In this document: in pieces, positions 10,514 to 17,506 of the stretch
How the letters are laid out: every line of letters starts with the position of its first letter
Position numbering within the stretch: the first letter of the stretch is position 1
NCBI GenBank assembly: GCA_041591915.1
Contig: JBFHRB010000020.1
Location: forward strand, 1-20,977
Direction of reading: 5' to 3'
DNA: 20,977 nucleotides
Origin: JBFHRB01 sp041591915
Lineage (GTDB): Bacteria; Actinomycetota; Nitriliruptoria; Nitriliruptorales; Nitriliruptoraceae
The notes under the pieces: generated by a model
What the model was told of the DNA's origin: nothing
Database searches by the model: none
Seen by the model: the letters and a program-made list of their open reading frames with translations, nothing else
Position numbers and translations under genes: made by a program

Positions 10514-10533
10514 AGTGAACGGCGCGGGCCGCG

Positions 10534-10941
10534 TCACTCCTCCTCGTCGGAGATCTCGTTCGCCTGCGCGGCGAAGTCGACCGCCGTGATGAGCTGGCCG
10601 TTCTCGTTGACCACGCCTCGATCGCCACTGCCCTGATGGGCCCGGTCCACGACCCTGGTCTTGAACTTGCGAACCTGCCGGGCCAACTTGGCCTCCGCGC
10701 GGTCGATCGCCTCGAAGAACTCGCCGCCAGACGCCGAGGCACGGAGGTACTTGCCCTTCGCATGGAGGACGACCTCCACGTGGATCGGATCCTTGATCCG
10801 GGGATTCTTGTCCTCGCTGAAGACCACTTCCATGTCGATGAAGCGGTCGAAGACCTTGCGGACTCGGCCAAGCTTGTTGATGGCCTCGTCCTTGACGCGC
10901 TGGGGAACGTCGAGGTTCTTGCCCTTCACGACGACCTGCAT
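10534..10941 (-). CDS. hpf: Ribosome hibernation promoting factor, short form
   Basis: A 135-residue HPF/RaiA-type protein that binds the 30S decoding site of idle ribosomes. ATG 10941 gives the normal start MQVVVKGKNLDVPQRVKDEA; the frame further upstream is a shadow. The N-terminal domain (about 1-105) is complete, with VFDRFIDMEVVFSEDKNPR, HVEVVLHAKGKYLRASASG and FEAIDRAEAKLARQVRKFKTR. Mycobacterial Rv3241c and most actinobacterial homologues continue into a C-terminal dimerisation domain of about 55 residues; here the protein ends with an acidic tail, DFAAQANEISDEEE. The minus-strand sequence after the stop has early stops and no recognisable remnant of that domain. comF lies upstream and a regulator gene downstream, matching the comF-hpf order near mycobacterial secA1. 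Confidence 0.93.
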   Translation of the reverse strand: MQVVVKGKNLDVPQRVKDEAINKLGRVRKVFDRFIDMEVVFSEDKNPRIKDPIHVEVVLHAKGKYLRASASGGEFFEAIDRAEAKLARQVRKFKTRVVDRAHQGSGDRGVVNENGQLITAVDFAAQANEISDEEE

Positions 10942-11042
10942 GTGGATCCCATCCGTCGACCGTCTGCGGTCTGTCCTGTTCGCCGGGAGCCCCGGCAACG
11001 GGCTGCGTCGTCTGGGCCCCTGCGCGGAGCCGACGGTAGCAG

Positions 11043-11768
11043 TCAGGATCGACGACCGAGCGGGGAATCGCGGCCCTGTTCCGACGGGTCGAGTGGCCCC
11101 AGCCGATGGCTCCCCGCGCGCGCTACGACCACCATCTCGACCCGGGAGGCACCGGCCCGCCCGAGCGCGAGTGCGGCACGGCCAGCCGTCGCGCCCGTCG
11201 TCAGGACGTCGTCGACGAGCGCCACGCGGGCGCCGTCGAGTCGGCGCGTGGGCCGGAACACACCGGCGGGGAGGAAGGCTCGTCGGTCGGGGCGGCGGCG
11301 CGCCTGATCCGGATGAGGACGTGCGCGCAGCGCGGGGAGCACGGGTCGCCCCGCCGCCACTCCGACAGCCCGGGCCAGCAGCTCGGCGTGGTCGTAGCCA
11401 CGGACCCGCCGAGCCCGTGGGGTGGACGGGACCCAGGTGATCAGGTCGACCGAGCCGACGAGGTCACCGAGCATCGTGCCGATCGGCGTCCACACGGACC
11501 GCAGGTGCTGCGCCTTGGCGCGCCCCAGGCTGTCGGCCACGACCTCGCGGTAGGCGAACATCGCGCGCGTCGACGAGACCCCGGCCCCTGGGCGCCAGCA
11601 CGCGTGGCCGGGCTCGCGGGGTCCGGCACAGCGTCCACAGACGTCGACCAGGCGGTGGTGGCCGACCTCGCGGGCGCAGGCGTCGCACCACGGCACGGCC
11701 CCGCGGCGCAGGCAGGCGACGCAGCGAACGGGAGCGAGGAGGTCGAGCAGTGGCGCGAGCACGCACAC
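11043..11768 (-). CDS. comF: ComF-family phosphoribosyltransferase-like protein
   Basis: A 241-residue ComF/GntX-type protein. The N-terminus carries zinc-type cysteine pairs, C16xxC19 and C28xxC31, then C44xxC47. The type I phosphoribosyltransferase fold has the PRPP loop VALVDDVLTTGATAG near residues 183-197. In Bacillus and Haemophilus ComF relatives act in DNA uptake; in Actinobacteria the role is unsettled, and no other competence gene is present here. The start is GTG 11768; no Shine-Dalgarno is evident, and the GTG two codons later is an alternative. It lies 101 bases before hpf, the same order as in Mycobacterium, and is separated from the pnp operon by a perfect hairpin. Confidence 0.9.
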   Translation of the reverse strand: MCVLAPLLDLLAPVRCVACLRRGAVPWCDACAREVGHHRLVDVCGRCAGPREPGHACWRPGAGVSSTRAMFAYREVVADSLGRAKAQHLRSVWTPIGTMLGDLVGSVDLITWVPSTPRARRVRGYDHAELLARAVGVAAGRPVLPALRARPHPDQARRRPDRRAFLPAGVFRPTRRLDGARVALVDDVLTTGATAGRAALALGRAGASRVEMVVVARAGSHRLGPLDPSEQGRDSPLGRRS

Positions 11769-11799
11769 GAGGGTGGTGGACGCGGTGGATCGACGGCGA

Positions 11800-11815
11800 C
11801 CCGCGCCCTCGCGGG
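11800..11815 (-). terminator. Hairpin between pnp and comF
   Basis: CCCGCG (11800-11805) and CGCGGG (11810-11815) make a perfect 6-base GC stem with a 4-base loop, 7 bases after the pnp stop. This suggests that the manB-pnp operon ends here. Confidence 0.5.
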
Positions 11816-11822
11816 CTGTGGA

Positions 11823-12638
11823 CTACATCGCCGAGACGACCCCCACGACGAGCTGGGAGACAGCCGCCGCGATGCGCTTGCCGACCTCGAGGACCTCCTC
11901 GTGCGAGGTCTCCACGCCCTCACCGTGCACGTTCGTGATCGACGACACGCCGAGCACGCGCATGCCCGCTGCCCGGGCGGCGATGACCTCGAGCACCGTG
12001 GACATGCCCACGGCGTCAGCCCCGAGCGTGCGCAGCATCGACACCTCGGCCGGGGTCTCGAAGGTGGGGCCCCGCAGGCCGGCGTAGACGCCCTCCCGCA
12101 GGGCCAGCCCCTGATCCGCCGCCACCCTGCGGGCAGCCTCCCGCAGGTCCGCGTCGTACGCCGCGGCCATGTCGAGGAAGACGGGCGCGCCATCACGGAG
12201 CACGCCAGTGAGCGGGGAGTCCCCCGTCAGGTTCAGGTGGTCCGTGATGAGCATGACGTCGCCCGGCGTGAAGTCGGTGTTGAGGCCGCCGGCCGCGTTC
12301 GTGACGACGTAGGTCGTCGCGCCGAGCTCGGCCGCGACCTCGACCATCCGCGTGACGTCGCGCGCCTCGTGGCCCTCGTAGAGGTGGATGCGCCCCATCT
12401 GCGCGAGCACGCGCCTGCCGCCGAGGCGACCGAAGCGCAGGACACCGGCGTGGCCCGGGACGCGCGAGACGGGAACGCCCGGCACGGCCGCGACCGGGAC
12501 GTCGACGGTGTCCTCCATCGCATCGGCGACGTCAGACAGCCCCGAGCCAAGTGTGAGGAAGACCTCGGGGCGCTCCTCGGGCAGTCGGGCCGCGATGGCG
12601 AGCGCGGCGCGGCGGGTGAGCTCGTCCTGGGTGCGCAT
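11823..12638 (-). CDS. Purine nucleoside phosphorylase
   Basis: A 271-residue trimeric-type PNP, which splits inosine and guanosine with phosphate into base and ribose-1-phosphate in the cytoplasm (salvage). Motifs: phosphate loop GSGLSD (31-36), RIHLYEGH (83-90), NAAGGLN (114-120), GPTFETPAE (190-198), GADAVGMST (206-214) and the base-binding Asn236 in SITNVHGE. Length is normal. ATG 12638 has GAGGA about 10 bases upstream. The SIS isomerase stop is 16 bases upstream, so the two genes are co-transcribed. In Mycobacterium the homologue (deoD, Rv3307) is not beside manB, so this linkage is lineage-specific. Confidence 0.96.
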   Translation of the reverse strand: MRTQDELTRRAALAIAARLPEERPEVFLTLGSGLSDVADAMEDTVDVPVAAVPGVPVSRVPGHAGVLRFGRLGGRRVLAQMGRIHLYEGHEARDVTRMVEVAAELGATTYVVTNAAGGLNTDFTPGDVMLITDHLNLTGDSPLTGVLRDGAPVFLDMAAAYDADLREAARRVAADQGLALREGVYAGLRGPTFETPAEVSMLRTLGADAVGMSTVLEVIAARAAGMRVLGVSSITNVHGEGVETSHEEVLEVGKRIAAAVSQLVVGVVSAM

Positions 12639-12654
12639 GGGGCGATCGTCCTCG

Positions 12655-13743
12655 TCAGGCGGCGATGCGTCGCTTGAGTTCCGTGATGCGGTCGACCGGG
12701 GTGGGGTCGACGCCTCCGATGAAGGCGAGGTAGACGGACAGGAGGTCGACGAACAGTGTGCCGGTGGCGAACCGGAGGAGCGGCCGGGCGCCGCGCAACT
12801 CGTGCGTCACGACCTCGCCGAAGCCGTCAGCAACGAGGTCCATCGTCACCGCGAAGCGCTTCGCCGTCTGCGGGTGCTCGTCGTCCTCCGAGCGCAGCTC
12901 GACGAGGCCGATGCGTTCGGTCACCTCGGGCAGGAGCTCCCAACCCACGACCTCGTTGTGGTCGAGCTCGGGAAGCTCGTGGTGGAAGGAGGGACGCTTG
13001 CTGTTCTCGTTGACCTGGCACTTGCCGCGGAGCGCGACGAGGGCAGGCCACCCGCGGCCGCCGTAGAAGACGGGGACGAGGTCGGCGAGCGCGGCCGCCG
13101 CCTGCTTCGCCTCGTTGTGTTGCGTTGCGGCGTCGGGGCCCCACAGCGCGGCGAGCGGGTCGAGCACACCCGGGATGCTCGCCAGCTCGTCCGACAGGCC
13201 GGGGGCGACACCCATCACGTCCAGCGCATTGAGGACCGGCCCCGCGAGGTACGGAAGGGAGGCACGGGGCTGCTGCCCGCCCGGGATCTCGACGGCCGGG
13301 AATCCATGGGTCGACGCGAGCTCGCCGACCTTGCCGCCTGACGTCACCGCGAACACGGGTGCACCGGCGTCCAGCGCCTGATCGAGGCAGCTCAGGGTCT
13401 CCTCGGTGTTGCCTGAGTAGCTCGCGGCGATGACCAGCGTGTCCTCACCGACCCACGAGGGGAGGCGGTAGCCCTTCGCGACGGAGACCGGCACGTCGCC
13501 GTAGGTGGCGGCTGCCAGGGCGGCGACGTCACCGCTGATGCCCGAGCCCCCCATGCCGGCGACGACGACGGCCCGGACGTCACCGGCCACGACCGGCGGC
13601 GCGGGCGCGTGCTTGGCGATCTCGAGCGCGCGACGCCACATGCGCGGCGTCGACGTGACGGTCTCGAGCATCCCGCTCGGGTCGGCCGCCGACAGCTCGA
13701 CGTCGTCCAGCCGCTCGGCGAGCGCCCCGGGACCGTCCGTCAC
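12655..13743 (-). CDS. Bifunctional phosphoglucose/phosphomannose isomerase (SIS)
   Basis: A 362-residue SIS-domain sugar isomerase interconverting glucose-6-P or mannose-6-P with fructose-6-P. SIS motifs are AGMGGSGISGD (62-72) and SYSGNTEET (109-117). The second domain carries the bifunctional-family signature NSKRPSFHHELPELDHNEVVGW, with the His and Glu used in isomerisation. GTG 13743 is chosen because it overlaps the Trm112-like stop as GTGA, a coupling arrangement; residues upstream in this frame are shadow sequence. It corresponds by synteny to Rv3256c, which lies next to manB in Mycobacterium. With ManB it would link fructose-6-P to mannose-1-P for GDP-mannose and mannosylated envelope polymers. 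Confidence 0.94.
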   Translation of the reverse strand: MTDGPGALAERLDDVELSAADPSGMLETVTSTPRMWRRALEIAKHAPAPPVVAGDVRAVVVAGMGGSGISGDVAALAAATYGDVPVSVAKGYRLPSWVGEDTLVIAASYSGNTEETLSCLDQALDAGAPVFAVTSGGKVGELASTHGFPAVEIPGGQQPRASLPYLAGPVLNALDVMGVAPGLSDELASIPGVLDPLAALWGPDAATQHNEAKQAAAALADLVPVFYGGRGWPALVALRGKCQVNENSKRPSFHHELPELDHNEVVGWELLPEVTERIGLVELRSEDDEHPQTAKRFAVTMDLVADGFGEVVTHELRGARPLLRFATGTLFVDLLSVYLAFIGGVDPTPVDRITELKRRIAA

Positions 13744-13931
13744 GAGGAGGCCTTCTTGCTCCCCCGTGACGGCTTGGCCTCCTCGACGAGCATGACCGGG
13801 ATGCCCTCGCGCACGGGGTACTGCAGCCCACACTCCAGGCAGAGGATGACCTGCCGGCGCTCCTTGAACTCGATCTCCCCGTGGCAGTCCGGGCAGATGA
13901 GGATGTCGAGCAGTCGTTCGTCGAGGGCCAT
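13740..13931 (-). CDS. Trm112-like small zinc-ribbon protein
   Basis: A 63-residue protein, MALDERLLDILICPDCHGEI onward, with CPDC and CLEC pairs that form the zinc ribbon of the bacterial Trm112/YcaR family, and the typical YPVREGIPVML segment. Such proteins bind and stabilise partner enzymes; the partner is often unknown in bacteria. Start ATG 13931 has GAGGAGG 6 bases upstream. It sits 13 bases after manB and overlaps the SIS gene, so the three are one translational unit. A lysine- and serine-rich tail ends the protein. Confidence 0.93.
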   Translation of the reverse strand: MALDERLLDILICPDCHGEIEFKERRQVILCLECGLQYPVREGIPVMLVEEAKPSRGSKKASS

Positions 13932-13944
13932 GGGGTCCTCCTCG

Positions 13945-15318
13945 TCAGTCGGCGGTTATGAGGGCGGCGATCTCGTCGCGGAGGGCCGCCACGGCGTCCT
14001 CGTCTGCGGCCTCGACGTTGAGGCGCAGCAACGGTTCGGTGTTCGACGGGCGGAGGTTGAACCACCCGGCGTCGGTGCGGACGGTCAGCCCGTCCTCGGT
14101 GTCCGACGTCCCGCGGTCGGCGAAGGCGGCGCGCACGCGCTCGGCCGCCGCAGACTGGTCGCCGACCTCGAAGTTGATCTCCCCGCTCTGGGCGTAGCGC
14201 GCGTACGGCGCGACGACCTCGGACAACGGCGCCCCGGCATCGGAGACGGCCTCGAGCAGGAACAGCGCCGCGATCAGCCCCGAGTCCGCACGGAAGTTGT
14301 CCCGGAAGTAGTAGTGGCCCGAGTGCTCGGCCGCGAAGATCGCGTCGGTCTCGGCCATCGTCTCCTTGATGAAGGAGTGGCCCACTCGCGTGCGGACCGC
14401 GGTGCCCCCGGCCGCCTCGATCGTCTCGGGAACGACGTCGGAGCAGATCAGGTTGTAGAGGACCGTCGCCCCGGGGTTCCTCGCGAGGATCCGGTCGGCG
14501 ACCACGGCGCCGATCAGTGCGGACGGCACCGGCGTGCCCTGCTCGTCGACCGCGAACATCCGGTCCGCATCGCCGTCGAAGGCGATCCCCAGCTGCAGGC
14601 CCTGCTCGACCACGACCTTCTGGAGGTCACGGAGGTTCTCGGGCTCGATCGGGTTCGCCGGGTGGTTCGGGAAGGTGCCATCGAGTTCGTAGTACAGCTC
14701 CAGCACGTCGAAGGGCAGGCCCTCGAACACCGCCGGCACGACGTGGCCGCCCATGCCGTTGCCCGCGTCCACGGCGAACCTCACCGGCTCGAGCGCATCC
14801 GTGTCGATGAAGGAGCGGACGTGGTCGGCGAACGCCTGGAGGAGGTCATCGCGTCGCTCGACCGAGCCGACGGTGGCAGCCGGCGACGGACCGCCATCGG
14901 CGACCAGGTCCCGGATCTCGCGACCGCCGGAGTCGATCGACACGGGCTGTGCACCGACGCCGCACAGCTTGATGCCGTTGTACTGCGCCGGGTTGTGCGA
15001 CGCCGTGAACATGGCACCCGGAAGCCCCAGGTCGCCGCTCGCGTAGTACAGCATGTCGGTCGAGGCGAGCCCGATGATGATCGCATCCCAGCCCTGCGAC
15101 GTGACGCCGCGCGCGAACGCGTCGGCGAGCGTCGGCGACGAGGGCCGCATGTCGTAGCCGATCACGAACGCATCGCGCGCGCGGGTCGTCGCACGCTGCC
15201 CGATGACCTGGACGGCGGCGGCACCCGTGGCCTCGGCGAGCTCCTCGTCGATCTGATCGGGAACGGTTCCGCGGATGTCGTAGGCCTTGAAGATCGCGTC
15301 GAGGCGCTCGCGGTCCAT
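13945..15318 (-). CDS. manB: Phosphomannomutase/phosphoglucomutase
   Basis: A 457-residue alpha-D-phosphohexomutase converting mannose-6-P to mannose-1-P (and often glucose phosphates). The active-site serine is in TASHNP (105-110, Ser107), the metal loop is DGDADR (248-253), the sugar loop includes AEHSGHYYFRDNF, and the phosphate loop RPSNTEPLLRLNVEA is near the C-terminus. All four catalytic elements are intact and the length is standard. ATG 15318 has GGGAG close upstream. It leads the minus-strand operon manB, Trm112-like, SIS isomerase, pnp, whose gaps range from -4 to 16 bases. Mycobacterial Rv3257c (manB) has the same SIS neighbour. Confidence 0.96.
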   Translation of the reverse strand: MDRERLDAIFKAYDIRGTVPDQIDEELAEATGAAAVQVIGQRATTRARDAFVIGYDMRPSSPTLADAFARGVTSQGWDAIIIGLASTDMLYYASGDLGLPGAMFTASHNPAQYNGIKLCGVGAQPVSIDSGGREIRDLVADGGPSPAATVGSVERRDDLLQAFADHVRSFIDTDALEPVRFAVDAGNGMGGHVVPAVFEGLPFDVLELYYELDGTFPNHPANPIEPENLRDLQKVVVEQGLQLGIAFDGDADRMFAVDEQGTPVPSALIGAVVADRILARNPGATVLYNLICSDVVPETIEAAGGTAVRTRVGHSFIKETMAETDAIFAAEHSGHYYFRDNFRADSGLIAALFLLEAVSDAGAPLSEVVAPYARYAQSGEINFEVGDQSAAAERVRAAFADRGTSDTEDGLTVRTDAGWFNLRPSNTEPLLRLNVEAADEDAVAALRDEIAALITAD

Positions 15319-15369
15319 GTTCTCCCTGGCGTGCGGCGGCTGGCGACGCGCGAGCCTAGCGAGGCGGCC

Positions 15370-15693
15370 TCAGACGAGGTCCGGGACGACCGGTTCGACC
15401 GGCTGGCCCGGCAGGTGGCGGCCGATGTAGCGAGACCGGGTGCGGCCGTCCTCCTTCCAGTACGCGTACCAGTAGGGGCCGTGCGGGCAGGTCGAGCAGG
15501 TCTCCTTCCCGCACCGGACCATCTCCTGCTGGTACGTCACCCCGTCGAGTCCGGCCGCCGCGACGTCGGGGTCGTCGCGGGTGGGGAGCCCGTCGACCTC
15601 GATCAGCAGGCCCCGGATGAGGATGAGCAGCCGGCGCAGGTCGTACTGGTCGAGGCGGCGGATCTGGTTGGTCAGGTCGCGCGGGACGGCCAT
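15370..15693 (-). CDS. DUF6788-like small cysteine-rich protein
   Basis: A 107-residue protein of unknown function. Helical N-terminus (NQIRRLDQYDLRRLLILIRGLL), then a conserved-looking block VRCGKETCSTCPHGPYWYAYWKEDGRTRSRYIG. The block's three cysteines and histidine, followed by aromatic residues and Lys/Arg, resemble the DUF6788 family, often described only as hypothetical; nucleic-acid or metal binding would be plausible but is inference. ATG 15693 has AAGAAGGGG about 6 bases upstream. It is 51 bases before manB and may be read with it. Its upstream region has tandem repeats and lower G+C than its surroundings. Confidence 0.8.
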   Translation of the reverse strand: MAVPRDLTNQIRRLDQYDLRRLLILIRGLLIEVDGLPTRDDPDVAAAGLDGVTYQQEMVRCGKETCSTCPHGPYWYAYWKEDGRTRSRYIGRHLPGQPVEPVVPDLV

Positions 15694-15758
15694 GACGGCC
15701 CCTTCTTGTGTGTCTCAGCACCTAAGAAACCACAGGAGTGACGCCAAAGGGTGGAGGT

Positions 15759-15778
15759 GGGACTGTCAGGGACTGCCA
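15759..15778. repeat. Tandem 10-bp repeat upstream of the DUF6788 gene
   Basis: GGGACTGTCA is followed directly by GGGACTGCCA: two 10-base copies with one difference, lying between the DUF3499 stop and the DUF6788 start. They are about 66 bases upstream of the DUF6788 start, where an activator could bind. Confidence 0.4.
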
Positions 15779-15782
15779 GCCG

Positions 15783-16697
15783 CTACCAGAGCTGGGCGGG
15801 TGGCTCGCCAGACGGCACGTCGTCGAGGTCCTCGTCGGCGCTCTCGGACGCCAGCTGGTCGACCGCACGCGCGATCCGCTCCAGCTCGGCGACGAGGTCC
15901 TCGTCCTCGAGCAGGGCCTCGTCGATGGCGTCGAGGACCTCTCGGTCCTCGCCGACGACGACGACGGTCTCGCTGAAGACGTCGGGTTCCGCGACCGGCG
16001 CCTCGGCGGCGGCCTGGAGGATCTCGAGGACCGGGGAGAGCTCCGGCTCGGCGTCGGCCTCGAGGGCCAACGCGGTCTGCCCGACCACGGGCGGCGCCGC
16101 GGACGGTGACGACGGACGGGGGCGCGGTGCCGGCGCCGAGGCCGAGGCCGCGGCCGAGGCCGACGGAGCGGCGGTGGCGTCGGGGCGGACGGCGATCACG
16201 GGGCGGGGCTGGCGCGCCGGCGGCGTCGGTCGCGGCGCCGCAGCGGGCTCGCGCGCGACGATCCCGGGGTCCGATGGGGCGGGAACGGGCGCTGCAGGCC
16301 GCGGCGGGGCCTCCTGGGACGTGACGCGCGCGACCGCCGGCTCGTCCGGCGGGGCGGGCTCCGAGCGGAGTGCTGCCGCGAGCACCGCGACGGTGTCGTG
16401 GCCGCCGATCGCCTCGGGGGGTGCGACCTCGCCGGCCGTGGGCCCCGCGGAGCCGTCCTCGCGCTCGTCGCGGATGGACCAGCCATGGGGCGGGGTGGTA
16501 CGGGCCGCGTGATCGAGGCAGAGGTCGTAGCAGGCAGGATCGGCGTCGGGCATGAGTGGCTCGACCCAGGCCTCGCGGGTGTCGTATCGGAAGCTCAGCG
16601 TCGCCCCCGCGGGCGCCGGACAGCCCGGCCGGGAACAGGGCCGGGCCATCGCGCTCGAGATCGGTCGGACGACGGCACGACGAGCTCGCTCGGCCAT
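15783..16697 (-). CDS. DUF3499-family protein with long low-complexity tail
   Basis: A 304-residue protein. ATG 16697 has GGGTGAGG 8 bases upstream; an ATG 17 codons later (16649) gives the usual family start but lacks a good site. Residues about 18-75 carry the DUF3499 core: RPCSRPGCPAPAGATLSFRYD, then CYDLCLDHAARTTPPHGWSI. The four cysteines and the histidine may bind zinc. Family members such as Rv3258c are much shorter. Here about 220 residues of Pro/Ala-rich and then strongly acidic sequence follow (EDREVLDAIDEALLEDEDLV and onward), probably disordered apart from a last helix. Function is unknown. As in Mycobacterium, it is divergent from an Rv3259-like metallopeptidase. Confidence 0.88.
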   Translation of the reverse strand: MAERARRAVVRPISSAMARPCSRPGCPAPAGATLSFRYDTREAWVEPLMPDADPACYDLCLDHAARTTPPHGWSIRDEREDGSAGPTAGEVAPPEAIGGHDTVAVLAAALRSEPAPPDEPAVARVTSQEAPPRPAAPVPAPSDPGIVAREPAAAPRPTPPARQPRPVIAVRPDATAAPSASAAASASAPAPRPRPSSPSAAPPVVGQTALALEADAEPELSPVLEILQAAAEAPVAEPDVFSETVVVVGEDREVLDAIDEALLEDEDLVAELERIARAVDQLASESADEDLDDVPSGEPPAQLW

Positions 16698-16731
16698 GTT
16701 CAGCACCTCACCCTGTGTTCACCGCACATCG

Positions 16732-16761
16732 ACGGTAGATGACACGGGTGTAGTTCGGCAA
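16732..16761 (-). promoter_or_regulatory. Candidate housekeeping promoter of the DUF3499 gene
   Basis: On the minus strand TTGCCG (16761-16756) and TACCGT (16737-16732) are 18 bases apart, a fair -35/-10 pair. The start would fall about 25-30 bases before ATG 16697. A GACAC (16741-16745, plus strand), the core that WhiA recognises in Streptomyces, lies in the spacer; that link is speculative. Confidence 0.45.
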
Positions 16762-16940
16762 GTGTTCTCCACAGGGACGCCACGGGTTGGGTAACGCATC
16801 CGCACCTAACCCGACTGTTGTGATTCCCGAGGTCTCGGTCGCACGGCACGCCAGACGAGGGGGACGAGGAGGCGATCCCACGGGGCCGAGCCGCGGCGAC
16901 GAACCTGTCCGGGGCCCTGTCCCCGGCCCGTCCACGAACC

Positions 16941-16971
16941 GGGACGAAGAGCGCCGGAACGAAGAGCGTCG
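16941..16971. repeat. 15-bp tandem repeat
   Basis: GGGACGAAGAGCGCC (16941-16955) is followed at once by GGAACGAAGAGCGTC (16956-16970), 13 of 15 bases the same. It abuts the large inverted repeat and may belong to the same regulatory site. Confidence 0.5.
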
Positions 16972-17011
16972 CCCCGAGTGACCTTGCTCTCGCTAGGCCT
17001 CTCGGGGCGAC
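16968..17011. repeat. 11-bp inverted repeat with 22-base loop
   Basis: GTCGCCCCGAG (16968-16978) and CTCGGGGCGAC (17001-17011) are perfect complements. Within it CCTTG (16982-16986) can also pair with CAAGG (17011-17015), so two alternative folds exist on either strand. It lies about 290 bases before DUF3499 and 65 before the metallopeptidase. Confidence 0.6.
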
Positions 17012-17062
17012 AAGGACCAACGTACCCCCGGGGCTCGGGTGTGGTCAAGCGCCAGCGGGACA

Positions 17063-17068
17063 TACGCT
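17063..17068 (+). promoter_or_regulatory. Candidate -10 for leaderless metallopeptidase mRNA
   Basis: TACGCT (TANNNT type) ends 6 bases before ATG 17075, so transcription would begin at or next to the start codon. There is no Shine-Dalgarno sequence. Leaderless messages are common in actinobacteria. The -35 is poor. Confidence 0.4.
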
Positions 17069-17074
17069 GACGCG

Positions 17075-17506
17075 ATGCAGCCCAACCGCCACGCCCGTCG
17101 CCGTCGGTCCCCGTTCGACCCCCACCGGCGACCGATCGACGGCTTCCGCGCCCTCCGGCCTGGGGAGTTCGACCGGATGGTCGACCAGGCGATCGCCACA
17201 CTCCCGAAGGAGCTGCTGCAGCGGGTCGACAACCTCCAGGTCGTCGTCGAGGACGTGCCTCCGCCGGACGTCATGGGCACGGGCGAGGACGAGGTGCTGC
17301 TCGGCCTGTACCAGGGGGTGCCCCTCACGGAGCGCGACAACTGGGGGGCACCGCTGCCCGACGTCATCACGATCTACCGCCGCCCGATCGAGATGCGAGC
17401 ACGGTCGCGGGCCGACCTGGCCGAGCTCGTCCGCGAGGTCGTGCTGCACGAGATCGCGCACCACTTCGGGATCGACGACGACCGCCTCGACGAGCTCGGT
17501 TGGTGA
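17075..17506 (+). CDS. Zincin-like metallopeptidase (Rv3259 type)
   Basis: A 143-residue protein whose C-terminal motif is LHEIAHHFGIDDDRLDELGW: His125, Glu126, His129 and Asp135 form an HExxHxxGxxD metzincin-like zinc site. This matches the small actinobacterial metallopeptidase family of Rv3259. The first 20 residues are basic and no signal peptide is visible, so it should be cytoplasmic. The substrate is unknown. ATG 17075 is probably leaderless. It is divergent from DUF3499, as in Mycobacterium, and convergent with DUF5719, 6 bases apart. The active-site motif is complete; actual peptidase activity is inferred. Confidence 0.93.
   Translation: MQPNRHARRRRSPFDPHRRPIDGFRALRPGEFDRMVDQAIATLPKELLQRVDNLQVVVEDVPPPDVMGTGEDEVLLGLYQGVPLTERDNWGAPLPDVITIYRRPIEMRARSRADLAELVREVVLHEIAHHFGIDDDRLDELGW

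Larger units (their letters stand above)
10281..10533 (-). promoter_or_regulatory. CTAG-rich upstream region of the response regulator
   Basis: A 253-bp gap without a credible gene. It holds a perfect 16-bp palindrome (10459-10474), an ATGCGC-N7-GCGCAT inverted repeat (10385-10390, 10398-10403), two copies of CTAGCCCA (10408-10415, 10473-10480) and two of CTAGTC (10323-10328, 10465-10470). CTAG is scarce in the rest of the window. A TAGACT (10411-10406, minus) could be a -10, with no clear -35. Repeats of this kind point to a regulated promoter for the downstream response regulator. Confidence 0.4.
16698..17074. other. Divergent intergenic region, no gene seen
   Basis: The 377 bases between the DUF3499 and metallopeptidase genes hold no credible ORF. 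They contain the two outward promoters listed separately, an 11-base inverted repeat and a 15-base tandem repeat. In Mycobacterium this boundary has no gene either, but whiB2 follows the metallopeptidase there and is missing here. Confidence 0.6.

Noticed and set aside
10281..10533. Possible frameshifted second domain of hpf
   Set aside because: The minus-strand sequence after the hpf stop contains several stops and no trace of the conserved dimerisation motif.
7725..10589. 954-codon open frame on the plus strand
   Set aside because: It lies opposite acs, the response regulator and hpf, all with clear family motifs. Its Arg/Val/Asp/Leu-rich text is the typical antisense shadow of GC-rich genes.
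11106..12677. 523-codon plus-strand frame opposite comF and pnp
   Set aside because: Shadow of two motif-confirmed genes.
13609..15741. 710-codon plus-strand frame opposite manB and its neighbours
   Set aside because: Shadow of manB, Trm112-like and DUF6788 genes, all well supported.
16787..16981. Short plus-strand frame in the divergent gap (TTG start)
   Set aside because: No ribosome binding site, low-complexity Pro/Arg/Gly product, and it overlaps promoter-like and repeat sequence.
16956..16984. Third SigR-type promoter (GGAAC at 16956)
   Set aside because: No GTT follows at 18 or 19 bases.
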